Part shown: piece after piece, positions 23,401 to 30,813 of the stretch
Numbering within the stretch: the stretch's first letter is position 1
Layout of the letters: each line of letters starts with the position of its first letter
Virus record (IMG/VR): IMGVR_UViG_3300021170_000037
Location: 1 to 41,332 of that record
Length of the DNA stretch: 41,332 bases
Source: a virus
Reading direction: 5' to 3' (one strand)
Translations under genes and position numbers: made by a program
The notes under the pieces: model-generated
What the model was told of the DNA's origin: nothing
What the model saw: only the letters and a program-made list of their open reading frames with translations
The model's database searches: none

Positions 23401-26243
23401 CCGAAATTGTTGGGGAGTGTCCCCAAGACATCAATCCCGTTCACCCAAGTTGGATCGTAATTCTCTTCCGTCTCCATGATGTAAGTGCTGGACGAGGATC
23501 GCGACCCGGGCATCAAAAACCGTTTGACAATCACATACACCGCATTGACCGGCGGTTCGCTGACCGATGCGATTCCGACGACAAGACCTTGCGTGTCATG
23601 TCTCGCCCAGCCGTAGACCTCCTGTTCCTTGAGGTAGGTCATGGAAAGCAGCGTGCCATCGTCGCAGCATGCCCACAGCACTTTGTAGGGGTTTCGTGCC
23701 CAGGTCCATTGCACAATCTGGCGATAGAAGAACAAATGACTGGAGAGGATTGTCAGGTCGGTGCCGGTATAGATGTTGGTCCAGAAATTCCACGCCAAGT
23801 CGCGCACAACCGAGCTGATGGCTTCGACATAAAGCACATCGTAGTCAACCACGATGGGCGGGACTGTGGCGGAACAGCCGTTGAAGGCTTGCGGTTGCGC
23901 TTGCGTGGAAGAAGGCGTGATCGGTTGGGCATTGAGATTGTACGAGCCTTCCCCGATGATCTGCCATGCACGTGAGCCAGTGAATGCAATCAGGCCGCCG
24001 GGCATGGGGATCAGCCATTCGATGCCGTTGACTTGTTCGGACCAGGGAGAGGCGGTGATGGCATCGGTCGCCTTGGTGGGAATGCTGGTGTCGAAATTCC
24101 GGTAAAGCCCGGTCTGGCTGGCCCAGAAGGTATCCGGGTCGTTCAACGAATTGGCGAAGAAATGCCGCTGCTGGAAATAAGCATTGACGCCTGGGAACGT
24201 GCCGCTGGTCGGGCCGATATCGAGAGTCCCGGTCGGAGTGCTGGAGGCATTGGTCCCGCCCGTCAGGGTTGCAGCACTTGGGGTCGCGCCGCTTGTCCCA
24301 CCTGCCAGGGTATAGGAATTGCCGATGGTGCCCACAACTTTGTACGTGATGTTCAGGCGCGTGGTTGTCACGGCATAATTGGAGAGCGCGATATTGGCGT
24401 TGAGCGAGGCCGTGAGGTCGAGCTGGAGTTGGGTCAAGGTCGCCGCGAGATTGCCGCCGATATTGGTTTGGTTGCCCGTCGCTCCGGCCGTAACAAAGGT
24501 CCAAGTCACGCCATCCAGGATGATAGTCTGGGTGTTTGTCGGATTGACGGAGAACAAGAGATTGCCGGTGGCTGCCGCGCCTGCCGCGCCTGATCCGGAG
24601 CCGCCCGCCAGCGTGGCCCCGCTCGGTGTCGCCCGGCTGGCCGCGAGGGTATAGGAATTGCCCGCTGAGCCAGCCGTCTTGTAATTGATCAGCAGATTGG
24701 AGTTGGTGATGTCCACGGTATAGGACGCCAGGATAAGCGCGGGATCGGATGAGGCCGACAGATTGGACGCGAGCGATGCCAGTGTCCCCGACAGCGCTCC
24801 GGCAATGACGGTCTGCTGCGGGCCGGTGATCGAGTTTACGAAGGTCCAGACAACCCCATTGAGGGTAACCGTGTCGTTCGCGCTCGGGTTGGTCGAGCCG
24901 AACTGAATGGAGCCGGAGGCAAAACCCGCCCCGTTGAACGCGATAGTGTCTCCGGGCCTGTACAGCTCGCCATTGTTGGTGATGAGAAACCCGCCAAGGC
25001 TGCCGCCGATCACAATCGGATAGCCCACGAAATTCGTGCCCGCTATCGTGGTGATCGCATAGGTCACCACCGTCTGGCCGGAACCGCCGCCCGTGATGTT
25101 CACCGCCAATATCTGGCCGGGCGCGAACGGATTTTGATGCGTGGGCGGGGTCTGCGTCAGATCCACGACCGAGCGGGTATCGAGGAATTGCGTGCCGTAG
25201 GATGAACCGACAAACCCGAAGATACTGCCGGCAGGAACCGGATTTGGCGTGGCCGAACTTCCGGTCCCGGTATCGACGGACGGCGGCGCGCGATAGACGT
25301 TATAGAACTTGGCCCCTGTGACAAACGACCATGTGATGGTGTTGGTGCCCGCCTCAACTTCCAGATCGGCACCGTGGCAACTGGCCGTCGCGGACGCCAC
25401 ACTTTCATTGCCCTTTCCATCCACCGCCGTGACTTGGTAAGCGAAGGTCGCGTTCACGCCATTGCTCGGAGCCTGCGATTGGCATGCCGCAGAGACCGTG
25501 GTAGGCGGTGCAATCGCCGCGTCGAAATCCGTCAGCGTCAGTGTCCAATCCGCAGCAGCCAAGCGCGTCAAATCGTAGGGCGGATATTCGGTGCCCGTGA
25601 CCGGGTTGGAACAGGTCAGCGACATCACATCGGCAGATTGTGCGTATTTCAGATAGGGCAGATCGATCGCTGCATAAGGCGATGTAATCGTGTAAATCCG
25701 TGACAGCGTGCCGCCGCTGATATAGGCGTTGAACGCCGTGGAATCGACGGGGTTTCCGTTCAGGTCATAGAGCGACAGCGAGCCGCTGGAAACGCCGCTG
25801 ACGATATAGGTATTGCGGTTCAACTGCGTCATGCCGACGACGCCAGCGACAAATACCCAATCTCCGTTGTTGAACGGAGTGCCCGTGACCGAGATCACGC
25901 ACGGATTGGCTTGGCTCGCACCAGTGATCGGAATTGGATTTTCCAGGACATAGCCGCCCTGAAAAACAAAGCGGATATAGTTGTCTCCAAATTCGAGGAC
26001 GTAGGCTTGAGTTATATTGAAAATAAATGGGATGGGCCTTGGCGGTCCCGTTCCGGTAAGTGGTTCCTTGCAACGTCCGACGAACGCAAAGCCTCCGCGA
26101 GACATAAGGCCGCCCTTATACGCGACAATCATATTGCGTAAGGTTGTCGCCGAAGAATTGAATTTCGCTAAGTTGACTTCACCATATAACTCTGGCGAAA
26201 TTTCACCTGCGCTGAAGGCTGTTTGTATCGATGTAACGGCCAT
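20463..26243 (-). CDS. Giant tail nozzle-like protein with repeated beta-rich insertions
   Basis: 1926 residues. The first 200 residues match phage nozzle or tail-tube-B proteins: TAFSAGEISPELYGEVNLAK, then LRNMIVAYKGGLMSRGGFAF, and an E1-FCCH-like beta module (about 112-186) ending in SPYAAIDLPYLKYAQSADVM. A fibronectin-III-like segment follows (about 245-320, ending FYNVYRAP). Two tandem 100-residue repeats (450-548, 558-664) come next. The nozzle core resumes at 683-920 (AYFQQRHFFANSLNDPDTFW, IEWLIPMPGG). A third repeat lies at 1048-1155. The C-terminal 700 residues are beta-rich and Trp/Tyr-rich without a known pattern. Usual nozzle proteins are under 1000 residues, so the gene has grown by insertion. 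It follows three adaptor genes, as expected for the neck. Confidence 0.78.
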   Translation of the reverse strand: MAVTSIQTAFSAGEISPELYGEVNLAKFNSSATTLRNMIVAYKGGLMSRGGFAFVGRCKEPLTGTGPPRPIPFIFNITQAYVLEFGDNYIRFVFQGGYVLENPIPITGASQANPCVISVTGTPFNNGDWVFVAGVVGMTQLNRNTYIVSGVSSGSLSLYDLNGNPVDSTAFNAYISGGTLSRIYTITSPYAAIDLPYLKYAQSADVMSLTCSNPVTGTEYPPYDLTRLAAADWTLTLTDFDAAIAPPTTVSAACQSQAPSNGVNATFAYQVTAVDGKGNESVASATASCHGADLEVEAGTNTITWSFVTGAKFYNVYRAPPSVDTGTGSSATPNPVPAGSIFGFVGSSYGTQFLDTRSVVDLTQTPPTHQNPFAPGQILAVNITGGGSGQTVVTYAITTIAGTNFVGYPIVIGGSLGGFLITNNGELYRPGDTIAFNGAGFASGSIQFGSTNPSANDTVTLNGVVWTFVNSITGPQQTVIAGALSGTLASLASNLSASSDPALILASYTVDITNSNLLINYKTAGSAGNSYTLAASRATPSGATLAGGSGSGAAGAAATGNLLFSVNPTNTQTIILDGVTWTFVTAGATGNQTNIGGNLAATLTQLQLDLTASLNANIALSNYAVTTTRLNITYKVVGTIGNSYTLAGGTSGATPSAATLTGGTNASSTPTGTLDIGPTSGTFPGVNAYFQQRHFFANSLNDPDTFWASQTGLYRNFDTSIPTKATDAITASPWSEQVNGIEWLIPMPGGLIAFTGSRAWQIIGEGSYNLNAQPITPSSTQAQPQAFNGCSATVPPIVVDYDVLYVEAISSVVRDLAWNFWTNIYTGTDLTILSSHLFFYRQIVQWTWARNPYKVLWACCDDGTLLSMTYLKEQEVYGWARHDTQGLVVGIASVSEPPVNAVYVIVKRFLMPGSRSSSSTYIMETEENYDPTWVNGIDVLGTLPNNFGLQNKISTGGRFDAVGRKFIYTMGIRNTNTQVNTTGFVLWDGGGTAVFGVIAIGGNYDARTQFNHWIAEKNIDTNAVTFHQCYDSTKLVPTGIGPTAIGNYEFTANPSNGDTIILNGVTWTFVTSGATGNQTNIKATALASFKQLSWDLNNSANGSLTGAYYTAYDGSPAGTTVLGITYRTGGTAGNAYTLGAASGGTPSGATLAGGATPSDGTWRRFVEDDSDCSNDDPLMVDPRTGDAWHHGGVGCIIYLFRRSDNFAQVISPFHGPRGQGAHLELVGISDNWTYVRLEQVSKTYFYTLALIPRTITSPEITLDVLVSYAEFVQDPLWNGYYFRSVLNHATSMFIYGGSQTGTRAFKLHRFDEPSAAPFGGPTVGGGFTDITPWGPATGPNSNVAAYTVDGIFATPSTYGVNKYSLYYLPVTNELVCINKLWAGDTSTGWSNPNLTRFDCTYVQLTGNTFDYHQGFVTGYMTASWAPTSNPALAAWVVLNVRELDLYLGQNTFAFSGVDYTKRWFYFEVQPVVAGSWSYDVTKSHTIMVQYKFASGSAPTVVQIYDENGWDTAYSAYGASIGNTNVVYNSLGSFQISDAIGDAGIYDSQQNAFYWAGNDAGANLCFLTPAYLAFRQGFINSNKISGPFLKLSFGAPSVVSGSGYYMERMDNRLWQTVEDAYAVDCAVSNPMSFPSTTLLASAASGTGVTFTAGASAFSSLSVNRIIRMSGGIARVTAYTSPFQVTGTWLLGASNGVVGTPFAAAGNWSIAEQVTTLNAPHLAGTTVVGLGDGVPFSGLAVGTNGIATLPFPASNVKIGLSFTAQMQTPYLNGQQVTQGARKVIPACTVRVAASGPFEFGTNQPDGGAQNPQQLAPNWAPMTPSIYAQMTGGQAPPITYTSPGGQTVTQVWTGDFRVIGDGADWNSKGQVAVQQRLPLALEVTMVSPEVLPGDAQEVTYQPKPQSAGQEHQQQRGPGRWMIGGGGGRL
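22779..23102 (-). repeat. Third, distant copy of the nozzle repeat domain
   Basis: Residues 1048-1155 repeat the same plan (GDTIILNGVTWTFVTSGATG, LGITYRTGG, GNAYTLGA, SGATLAGGA). It stands about 385 residues after the second copy, on the other side of the nozzle core, so the domain was inserted twice or moved within the gene. Its opening is closer to the second copy (WTFVT, ATGNQTNI) than to the first. Confidence 0.8.
24252..24896 (-). repeat. Two tandem copies of a ~100-residue domain in the nozzle protein
   Basis: Residues 450-548 and 558-664 share the plan: [DT]T[VI][TI]L[ND]GVxWTFV, then Q[TN] and NL, then a loop with N[LI][LT]xxYK, GNSYTLA and SGATLAGG-like endings. They are separated by a Gly/Ala linker. 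Copies differ enough at residue level that the duplication is old. Confidence 0.8.
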
Positions 26244-26263
26244 TTTTATTGCCTTTTATAGCA

Positions 26264-27085
26264 ATGAGCGTCATAATTCCGCCCATGGTCATCGTCTATT
26301 TGATTACGTGCCTTCCGAGCAACCGGAAATATATTGGCATTACGAAAAATCTGCGGCGCAGATGGAACGACCACGTGTCCGCTGCTACGCGTGGTGATCA
26401 CCCGAATATAATGCTTAGAAAATCTATCCAGAAGCACGGGCGAAATGCCTTCTCTATCGCGACCGTGTACGAGGCTGTGACATGGCGCGAAGCGGAAGCG
26501 GTAGAGCGCGGGCTTATAGCCGCCTACGGCACGCTTGTCCCTAATGGAATGAACATGACTTCTGGCGGTGGGGGCACGGTCGATTTCCACAAACCGCATA
26601 GCCCTGAGACAAGAGCGAAGATCGGAGCAGCGAACAAAGGTCGCATACAATCTACTGAAGCGCGTCTCCTTATATCGGCTGCGAATAAGGGGAGAAAACG
26701 TAGCGCTGAGGTGCGCGCCAAAATGGGCGCAGCCCGTATCGGGTCCAAGCGTCCTGACGCCACCAAGGAAAAGATGGCTAAATCGCGGCGCGCATATTGG
26801 GACCGCTGGCGCGAGAAAAATCCCCGCCCAAAAGTTATGAAACAGACCGATGAGCCGTGTATCTATTGGTGCTTTAGTCACCAAACATGGGCCGTGGAAA
26901 TTGTTGTTGGTGGAAAGAAAATGCGCGCGCCACGTTGCAAGGAGCTTTCTGATGCTATCAAAGCAAGAGACATGCTGCGTGCAGGGATCCGCCCAGAAGC
27001 AAAACAACCATGGCGCAGATCCAAAAACTTTCCTTTGGAGCCTCAATACACGCTCCCGCACCAGGACATAGAATCCCAGCCATAA
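26264..27085 (+). CDS. GIY-YIG homing-type endonuclease with NUMOD3-like repeats, antisense
   Basis: 273 residues from ATG 26264; ATG 26285 is equally possible and puts VYLI close to the N-terminus, as usual. GIY-YIG core: VIVYLITC, KYIGIT (residues 22-27), RRRWNDH, then AEAVERGLIAAYG with Glu81 the likely metal ligand, and MNMTSGG. Three DNA-binding NUMOD3-type repeats follow: HSPETRAKIGAANKGR, STEARLLISAANKGRKRS and SAEVRAKMGAARIGSKRP. The gene is on the plus strand between minus-strand neck genes. Its 3' end overlaps the adaptor gene by 43 bases and its start is 20 bases from the nozzle ATG. No clear ribosome site. It must have its own promoter or be silent; it would be transcribed antisense to the late message. 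Confidence 0.88.
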   Translation: MSVIIPPMVIVYLITCLPSNRKYIGITKNLRRRWNDHVSAATRGDHPNIMLRKSIQKHGRNAFSIATVYEAVTWREAEAVERGLIAAYGTLVPNGMNMTSGGGGTVDFHKPHSPETRAKIGAANKGRIQSTEARLLISAANKGRKRSAEVRAKMGAARIGSKRPDATKEKMAKSRRAYWDRWREKNPRPKVMKQTDEPCIYWCFSHQTWAVEIVVGGKKMRAPRCKELSDAIKARDMLRAGIRPEAKQPWRRSKNFPLEPQYTLPHQDIESQP

Positions 27086-27963
27086 CCAAAATAACCAAGC
27101 GCACCGCCGCCATCTAATGGGCCGCCAAATCCGCCGTTGCCGCCCCATGCCCATTGATTGCGCGCGCGAATGAAACTGGCCTCAAAATCGGTACTCTGCG
27201 GCATTCCTGCCTCATTTCCATTTGCCACGCGCGCATCAGCGATGGCGTTTTTCAGCATGGGAATAAGGCGACCAGTTTCCGCTAGACGCAGTTTGGGGTC
27301 TTCAATCGCGCTTGGGGCAATCGCCAGCGCCATCATCATCACGAAGGCTTGGCGAAAGAGAGAATCCCAAACCTCTATCACAGGTTCGAATCTCGTATAG
27401 ACAAACTCGGCGTTACAGCAATCGGTGAGAATAATCTTCCGGCTCGTTGGCCCCAACCCTTCCGTGCGCGACAGATCGGGCCGCTGCGTCCACGGAGGAT
27501 TGCCGACTTCAACGGGGTAGAGGTCGCTCGATGACACTAAGAAGCGACCCGGCTGCAATCCGTAATTCACACCGACTGATACGCCCGTCGTGAGCGGCAC
27601 GCCCGTAGAACTTAGAGGCTGGGCGTTTGTCGGATTCCACGGTAGCCAACGCCCTTGGATTCCGTCAATCGGCCAAGCCCACGCATAGGTCCATGGACAT
27701 TCCACGACAGGACTAACAGGCAGCGGTGAGTTGCCGGTCGCGTCACCAAGCAGAGTAAGCTTTGCCCGTTTTCTCGCAAAATCCCAGTGCGCCGTGCGCA
27801 ACAACTGACGAAGCCCTTGGCCGTAGTTTCGGCGCGCTGTTTCCGCTATAGCCGTGCCGTCGTTCAGATCGCCAATGAGTTTTCCCGGCTGGCCGAGAAG
27901 ATCAACCGCTTCATTGATTATGGTTGCGGGACTGGAGAGATACGGAATGCCAACAGCGCTCAT
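27043..27963 (-). CDS. Head-tail adaptor-like protein, paralogue 3
   Basis: 306 residues, the longest of three tandem relatives. It has the adaptor pattern seen in podovirus neck proteins: IINEAVDLLGQ, RRNYGQGLRQLLRTAHWDFAR, KLTLLGD, WTYAWAWP and later EVWDSLFRQAFVMMMALAIA. Compared with its two neighbours it has extra loops (about 85-150) and a Gly-rich aromatic C-terminus (GGFGGPLDGGGALGYFGYGW). Such proteins form the ring between portal and nozzle. The stop lies inside the end of the antisense GIY-YIG gene. It starts 3 bases after the previous stop. Confidence 0.72.
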   Translation of the reverse strand: MSAVGIPYLSSPATIINEAVDLLGQPGKLIGDLNDGTAIAETARRNYGQGLRQLLRTAHWDFARKRAKLTLLGDATGNSPLPVSPVVECPWTYAWAWPIDGIQGRWLPWNPTNAQPLSSTGVPLTTGVSVGVNYGLQPGRFLVSSSDLYPVEVGNPPWTQRPDLSRTEGLGPTSRKIILTDCCNAEFVYTRFEPVIEVWDSLFRQAFVMMMALAIAPSAIEDPKLRLAETGRLIPMLKNAIADARVANGNEAGMPQSTDFEASFIRARNQWAWGGNGGFGGPLDGGGALGYFGYGWDSMSWCGSVY

Positions 27964-27966
27964 GGC

Positions 27967-28608
27967 CTACCCCCTGATCCCGCTGGCTGTCTGAGTGACG
28001 GCATTTGCTTCTTCCGCCTGCATCTTGTTGGTGTTGGCATCGGCTCCGAAAGCAATGGCGAACTTCTTGCCGAGGATTTCAATGAGGCTCGCGGTAAATC
28101 CCGGCTCCCACTGGGTCACGTCTGTTACTTGCCTACGGTACACGCCAATCGCATTCGTCATGTTGCACAAGATGACTTTGGCAGGCGGACCAGAGGCAAC
28201 CGGCGGCGAACCGCTCACAACCGGCACGGCATCATTATCCACGCGGAACAGCGCTGGAAGCGGGTCAAGGTCAGGCATCCCGCCAGGCGGTGCGATGATC
28301 GCGCGCAGGTCAAGACAGTCTCCCGGATAGGCATATTCGTAGAGAAAGCCGGGAGGGGGATAAATCGTTGACCAAGGCTGTATAGGATTAAACCCGCCAT
28401 CCGGCGGCGGTCCTTTAAGCAAAGTCAGTGCCAGCACGCCGCGCGAAAACGACCAATCCGTTGTGCGGATAAGTTCATCACGGGATTGACCATAGATTTC
28501 CAGTGCGGTTTTGGCCGCTTCGGAGCCTTCATAATAATCCGCAATTCTGAGCGGCACGCCGCCGGAACGCAGCCCTTGGTTCAGAATGTCAACAATGTCG
28601 TTTGCCAT
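27967..28608 (-). CDS. Head-tail adaptor-like protein, paralogue 2
   Basis: 213 residues. The pattern ILNQGLRSGGVPLRIADYYEG, then ALEIYGQSRDELIRTTDWSFSR, LALTLLKG, YEYAYPGDCLDLR and VTQWEPGF repeats that of the neighbouring genes on both sides. The helical start and the Arg-x-x-x-Trp-x-Phe-[AS]-Arg motif are typical of podovirus neck adaptors (tail tubular protein A-like). It fits between paralogues 1 and 3 with gaps of one and three bases. The C-terminus ends in a polar Asn/Gln-rich tail. Confidence 0.7.
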   Translation of the reverse strand: MANDIVDILNQGLRSGGVPLRIADYYEGSEAAKTALEIYGQSRDELIRTTDWSFSRGVLALTLLKGPPPDGGFNPIQPWSTIYPPPGFLYEYAYPGDCLDLRAIIAPPGGMPDLDPLPALFRVDNDAVPVVSGSPPVASGPPAKVILCNMTNAIGVYRRQVTDVTQWEPGFTASLIEILGKKFAIAFGADANTNKMQAEEANAVTQTASGIRG

Positions 28609-28609
28609 T

Positions 28610-29206
28610 TCAACGTCTCACAGAGCTTTCGTCTACCGTCTCGGCGGTAGACGCCACGCGGGCTGCTTCCTCAAGTATCTCACGCGCAAAATCGGGCCGC
28701 CCGGACAGCGCCATCGCCAAAGGATTGGCCAGACGGCGGCTCACTGCGTCGGCAAAAACAGAATCCCACTGCGCTTCGATTATCAATGAAGTCGTGTAGA
28801 CCGCCAGCGCATTGACTTGGTTGGTCAGGATGACTTTGGTGTTTACTGGCGGGCTTCCGATGATGTCGAAAGCTACGTTGCTACGCACGGGGTAAGGATT
28901 GTTCTGGTCGGCAAGTGACCCCGTTCCTGATCTTGGAGGGCGCACCTGACGTAGCCGCACACATGAATCGGGATAAAGATATTCGTATGCCCACGGCGGA
29001 ATAGGCGTTGGCGCAGCCGAAAGTGTCAAGGTGGCGGTATAGCGCGCGAAGTCGGGATCGAGTTCGCGCAGCATGAGTTGAACGACCGGAGCGTAGACCA
29101 CATTGGCCGCGTTTGCTGCCGGGGAGCCGTCATTCAACGCCGTGATGCGGTATTGGCTGGCTATAAGTTCAAGGGCAGAATTAACTACAGATTGGACAGT
29201 GGCCAT
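28610..29206 (-). CDS. Head-tail adaptor-like protein, paralogue 1
   Basis: 198 residues. SVVNSALELIASQYRITALN, then VVQLMLRELDPDFARYTATLT, WAYEYLYPDSCVRLRQV and IEAQWDSVFADAVSRRLANP match the adaptor plan of the two following genes. This is the most compact of the three and probably closest to the usual tail tubular protein A-like adaptor, which binds the portal and carries the nozzle. It starts two bases after the capsid-staple-like gene stop. Confidence 0.72.
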   Translation of the reverse strand: MATVQSVVNSALELIASQYRITALNDGSPAANAANVVYAPVVQLMLRELDPDFARYTATLTLSAAPTPIPPWAYEYLYPDSCVRLRQVRPPRSGTGSLADQNNPYPVRSNVAFDIIGSPPVNTKVILTNQVNALAVYTTSLIIEAQWDSVFADAVSRRLANPLAMALSGRPDFAREILEEAARVASTAETVDESSVRR

Positions 29207-29208
29207 GC

Positions 29209-29706
29209 CTAGCCCCCTGCCCGCGCCTCTGCGGTTTCATCTTCGTAGTCGAGTGCGGTCACTTGAAGTTGAACCATGCCGCCGCTGAACTCGTTCTCCG
29301 AAATGCTCTCAACCCGCGCCTCACCAATAAGGTGGATAAGATCGCCCATTTCGGCGTTGTTGCTGAGTTCGACCTTTTCCAATTCCGGGCCGGTGAAACA
29401 GATGCAGGCGGGAGTTTCTAGGTCGAAGAACTTGCCATCGTCGCCCGCGAACTCGCTCAGTTGAACCTCGATGCGGCAATCTTCGCGGCCCAGGAATGTG
29501 CTGGTGACTTCGCCCATCGCGGAAAACCGCATGGTGGCATTGGGCTCCGCGCCCTCGCCGCCTGCCTTTTCCAGATCATCCTTGCTGATGCAAAAACACA
29601 GTCCACATGGGTACTCAGGAGGCTCGTAATTCGGCCCCATGCCTCTCGACATATCGTACATTTCTTCGTCGTTGTACGCTGTCGATTTGAGTTGTCTCAG
29701 AGCCAT
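29209..29706 (-). CDS. Small structural protein, capsid-staple-like
   Basis: 165 residues. The N-terminus (MALRQLKSTAYNDEEMYDMS) and PPEYPCGLCFCISKDDLEKAG recall short capsid staple-like proteins in which a YPxGLxIxLD motif is followed by a beta domain. Here an acidic beta-rich domain follows (AMGEVTSTFL, CRIEVQLSEF, GDLIHLIGEARVESI, MVQLQVTALDYE). The Cys-rich start (CGLCFC) is unusual. Position between decoration and adaptor genes supports a virion role. The family call is from memory of the motif and is uncertain. Confidence 0.5.
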   Translation of the reverse strand: MALRQLKSTAYNDEEMYDMSRGMGPNYEPPEYPCGLCFCISKDDLEKAGGEGAEPNATMRFSAMGEVTSTFLGREDCRIEVQLSEFAGDDGKFFDLETPACICFTGPELEKVELSNNAEMGDLIHLIGEARVESISENEFSGGMVQLQVTALDYEDETAEARAGG

Positions 29707-29708
29707 CG

Positions 29709-30074
29709 TTATTCCGTCTGCGGTGCGCCTTCGGCGGGCAGTTGATCCATGTCGCCGTCCGGGTTGCCTGCGGGGCTTTGCATTTCCTCGGCGTGCCGGG
29801 CGTGCATGTCCTTGAACTCGCCTTCGTGGCGTTCGTGCATCTTGCGGTGCGCTTCTTTGTGGTCGCCGTGCATCTCGCGGCGTTCCTTCTCATGCTTTTT
29901 GTGGAGCGCCTCGCGTTCGGCATGGTGCTTGGCGTGGCGGCCATCTTCCTTGCCGCCTTCCGGCTCGTGTTTTTCCTCTTTTTCCTCGCGCTTTTCTTCG
30001 CGCTTGGTTTCCTTCTTTTCTTCCTTCTTGCCGTAGCGGCCTTCGGCGCGGTCCTTCGTCTTTTCTTCGGCCAT
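29709..30074 (-). CDS. Highly charged coiled-coil protein
   Basis: 121 residues, of which roughly half are Lys, Glu, Arg or His. The first 50 residues are a near-continuous KE/EK helix (KKEEKKETKREEKREEKEEK), followed by a His-rich helix (HAKHHAEREALHKKHEKERR, HGDHKEAHRKMHERHEGEF) and a short acidic tail. Low complexity makes homology useless. It could be a nucleic-acid or metal-binding helper of packaging, or a spacer in the virion. A ribosome site (AGGAGAG) precedes the ATG, and the gene fits exactly between neighbours. Confidence 0.65.
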   Translation of the reverse strand: MAEEKTKDRAEGRYGKKEEKKETKREEKREEKEEKHEPEGGKEDGRHAKHHAEREALHKKHEKERREMHGDHKEAHRKMHERHEGEFKDMHARHAEEMQSPAGNPDGDMDQLPAEGAPQTE

Positions 30075-30075
30075 C

Positions 30076-30312
30076 TTATGCTCTCCTACGGTAACGGTGA
30101 TCGGCAGATTTGCTGCCGTGGTGCCAACCCATCATGGTCTTGGCACGGATTGCGTCATTGCGAACTTCGGTATTGGAGGAATGAAGCGCGGCGGCCAGTT
30201 TCGAAGCCGGGATTTTCTGGCCTTCTGGAACATGGAGCTCGCGGTGCAGTTTCCCCTTTTCTCCGCCCGGCTTGAATTTGGACTTCGGCACCCATCCCTT
30301 TTTCTCGCTCAT
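30076..30312 (-). CDS. Small basic phage protein (78 residues)
   Basis: The start ATG at 30312 overlaps the stop of the preceding gene (ATGA); a longer in-frame extension is rejected. The sequence MSEKKGWVPKSKFKPGGEKG, then KLHRELHVPEGQKIPASKLA, and RNDAIRAKTMMGWHH is basic and conserved in style with small phage proteins of structural operons that I remember, without known function. It ends RYRRRA. Confidence 0.7.
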   Translation of the reverse strand: MSEKKGWVPKSKFKPGGEKGKLHRELHVPEGQKIPASKLAAALHSSNTEVRNDAIRAKTMMGWHHGSKSADHRYRRRA

Positions 30313-30644
30313 GTGAACACCCCGATCACAATGACCGAGACATTGGCGCCTGTGGTGATGGTCCAAGCCCCGGATGCGGACACGATGCCTTTGAGGTCGA
30401 TCAGAAACGGCTTGAGGTCCGCAACCGAAGTCGCGCCGCCGGCAAAGACCGTGATCGAGGTTGTCTTGTCCAGAATGGCAATCGCGCCGGGTGACGTTGT
30501 GGCAGGGATGACCAAGATGCCGGCTAAGATGTTGCCGAGCGCGCCCGCCGTGCCCAGCGGTGCGCCGGTTTGCGATGCGGCAACTGCCACGTAGCCGAGT
30601 TTTTGGACGATGCGTGAGTAGGTGGCTGCGTCGGCGGGGATCAT
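30309..30644 (-). CDS. Small beta-rich virion-like protein (111 residues)
   Basis: The start overlaps the stop of the 52-residue gene (ATGA). The sequence has an N-terminal helix (DAATYSRIVQKLGYVAVAA), a Gly/Ala-rich stretch and hydrophobic beta strands with small residues (LAGILVIPATTSPGAIAILD, TITTGANVSVIVIGVF). This style, lacking charge and rich in Thr/Gly/Val, is typical of phage capsid decoration or tail-tip beta proteins. It belongs to the decoration run between cement and staple-like genes. No family named. Confidence 0.62.
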   Translation of the reverse strand: MIPADAATYSRIVQKLGYVAVAASQTGAPLGTAGALGNILAGILVIPATTSPGAIAILDKTTSITVFAGGATSVADLKPFLIDLKGIVSASGAWTITTGANVSVIVIGVFT

Positions 30645-30799
30645 GCCTTGCCCCCAGTCTTTTTCTTGCCGTAGCGGCGCTCTGCCTTGTCCGCGTTCGC
30701 AAAATCCTTGCCGACCGATTGCGGGACGCCGCCATAGCCGCCCTTTGTGTGAGCGGCTATTTCCATCAGCTTGTGCTGGGCGGCTGACTTCGACGGCAT
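30641..30799 (-). CDS. Tiny conserved phage protein (52 residues)
   Basis: From ATG 30799 to TGA at 30641, overlapping the next start (ATGA). MPSKSAAQHKLMEIAAHTKG followed by GVPQSVGKDFANADKAERR and a Lys-rich end is a pattern I recognise in many phage structural operons (SKSxAQ…GVPQSVGKDF), function unknown. The pattern makes this a confident gene although short. Confidence 0.8.
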   Translation of the reverse strand: MPSKSAAQHKLMEIAAHTKGGYGGVPQSVGKDFANADKAERRYGKKKTGGKA

Positions 30800-30813
30800 G
30801 AGGAAAGCACCTC

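Noticed and set aside
23163-23975. 270-codon plus-strand frame inside the nozzle gene
   Set aside because: Antisense to the conserved nozzle core; no start site.
26246-27154. 302-codon minus-strand frame opposite the GIY-YIG gene
   Set aside because: The plus strand encodes the complete GIY-YIG and NUMOD3 motifs; the minus frame is Arg/Ser-rich nonsense though it runs with the operon.
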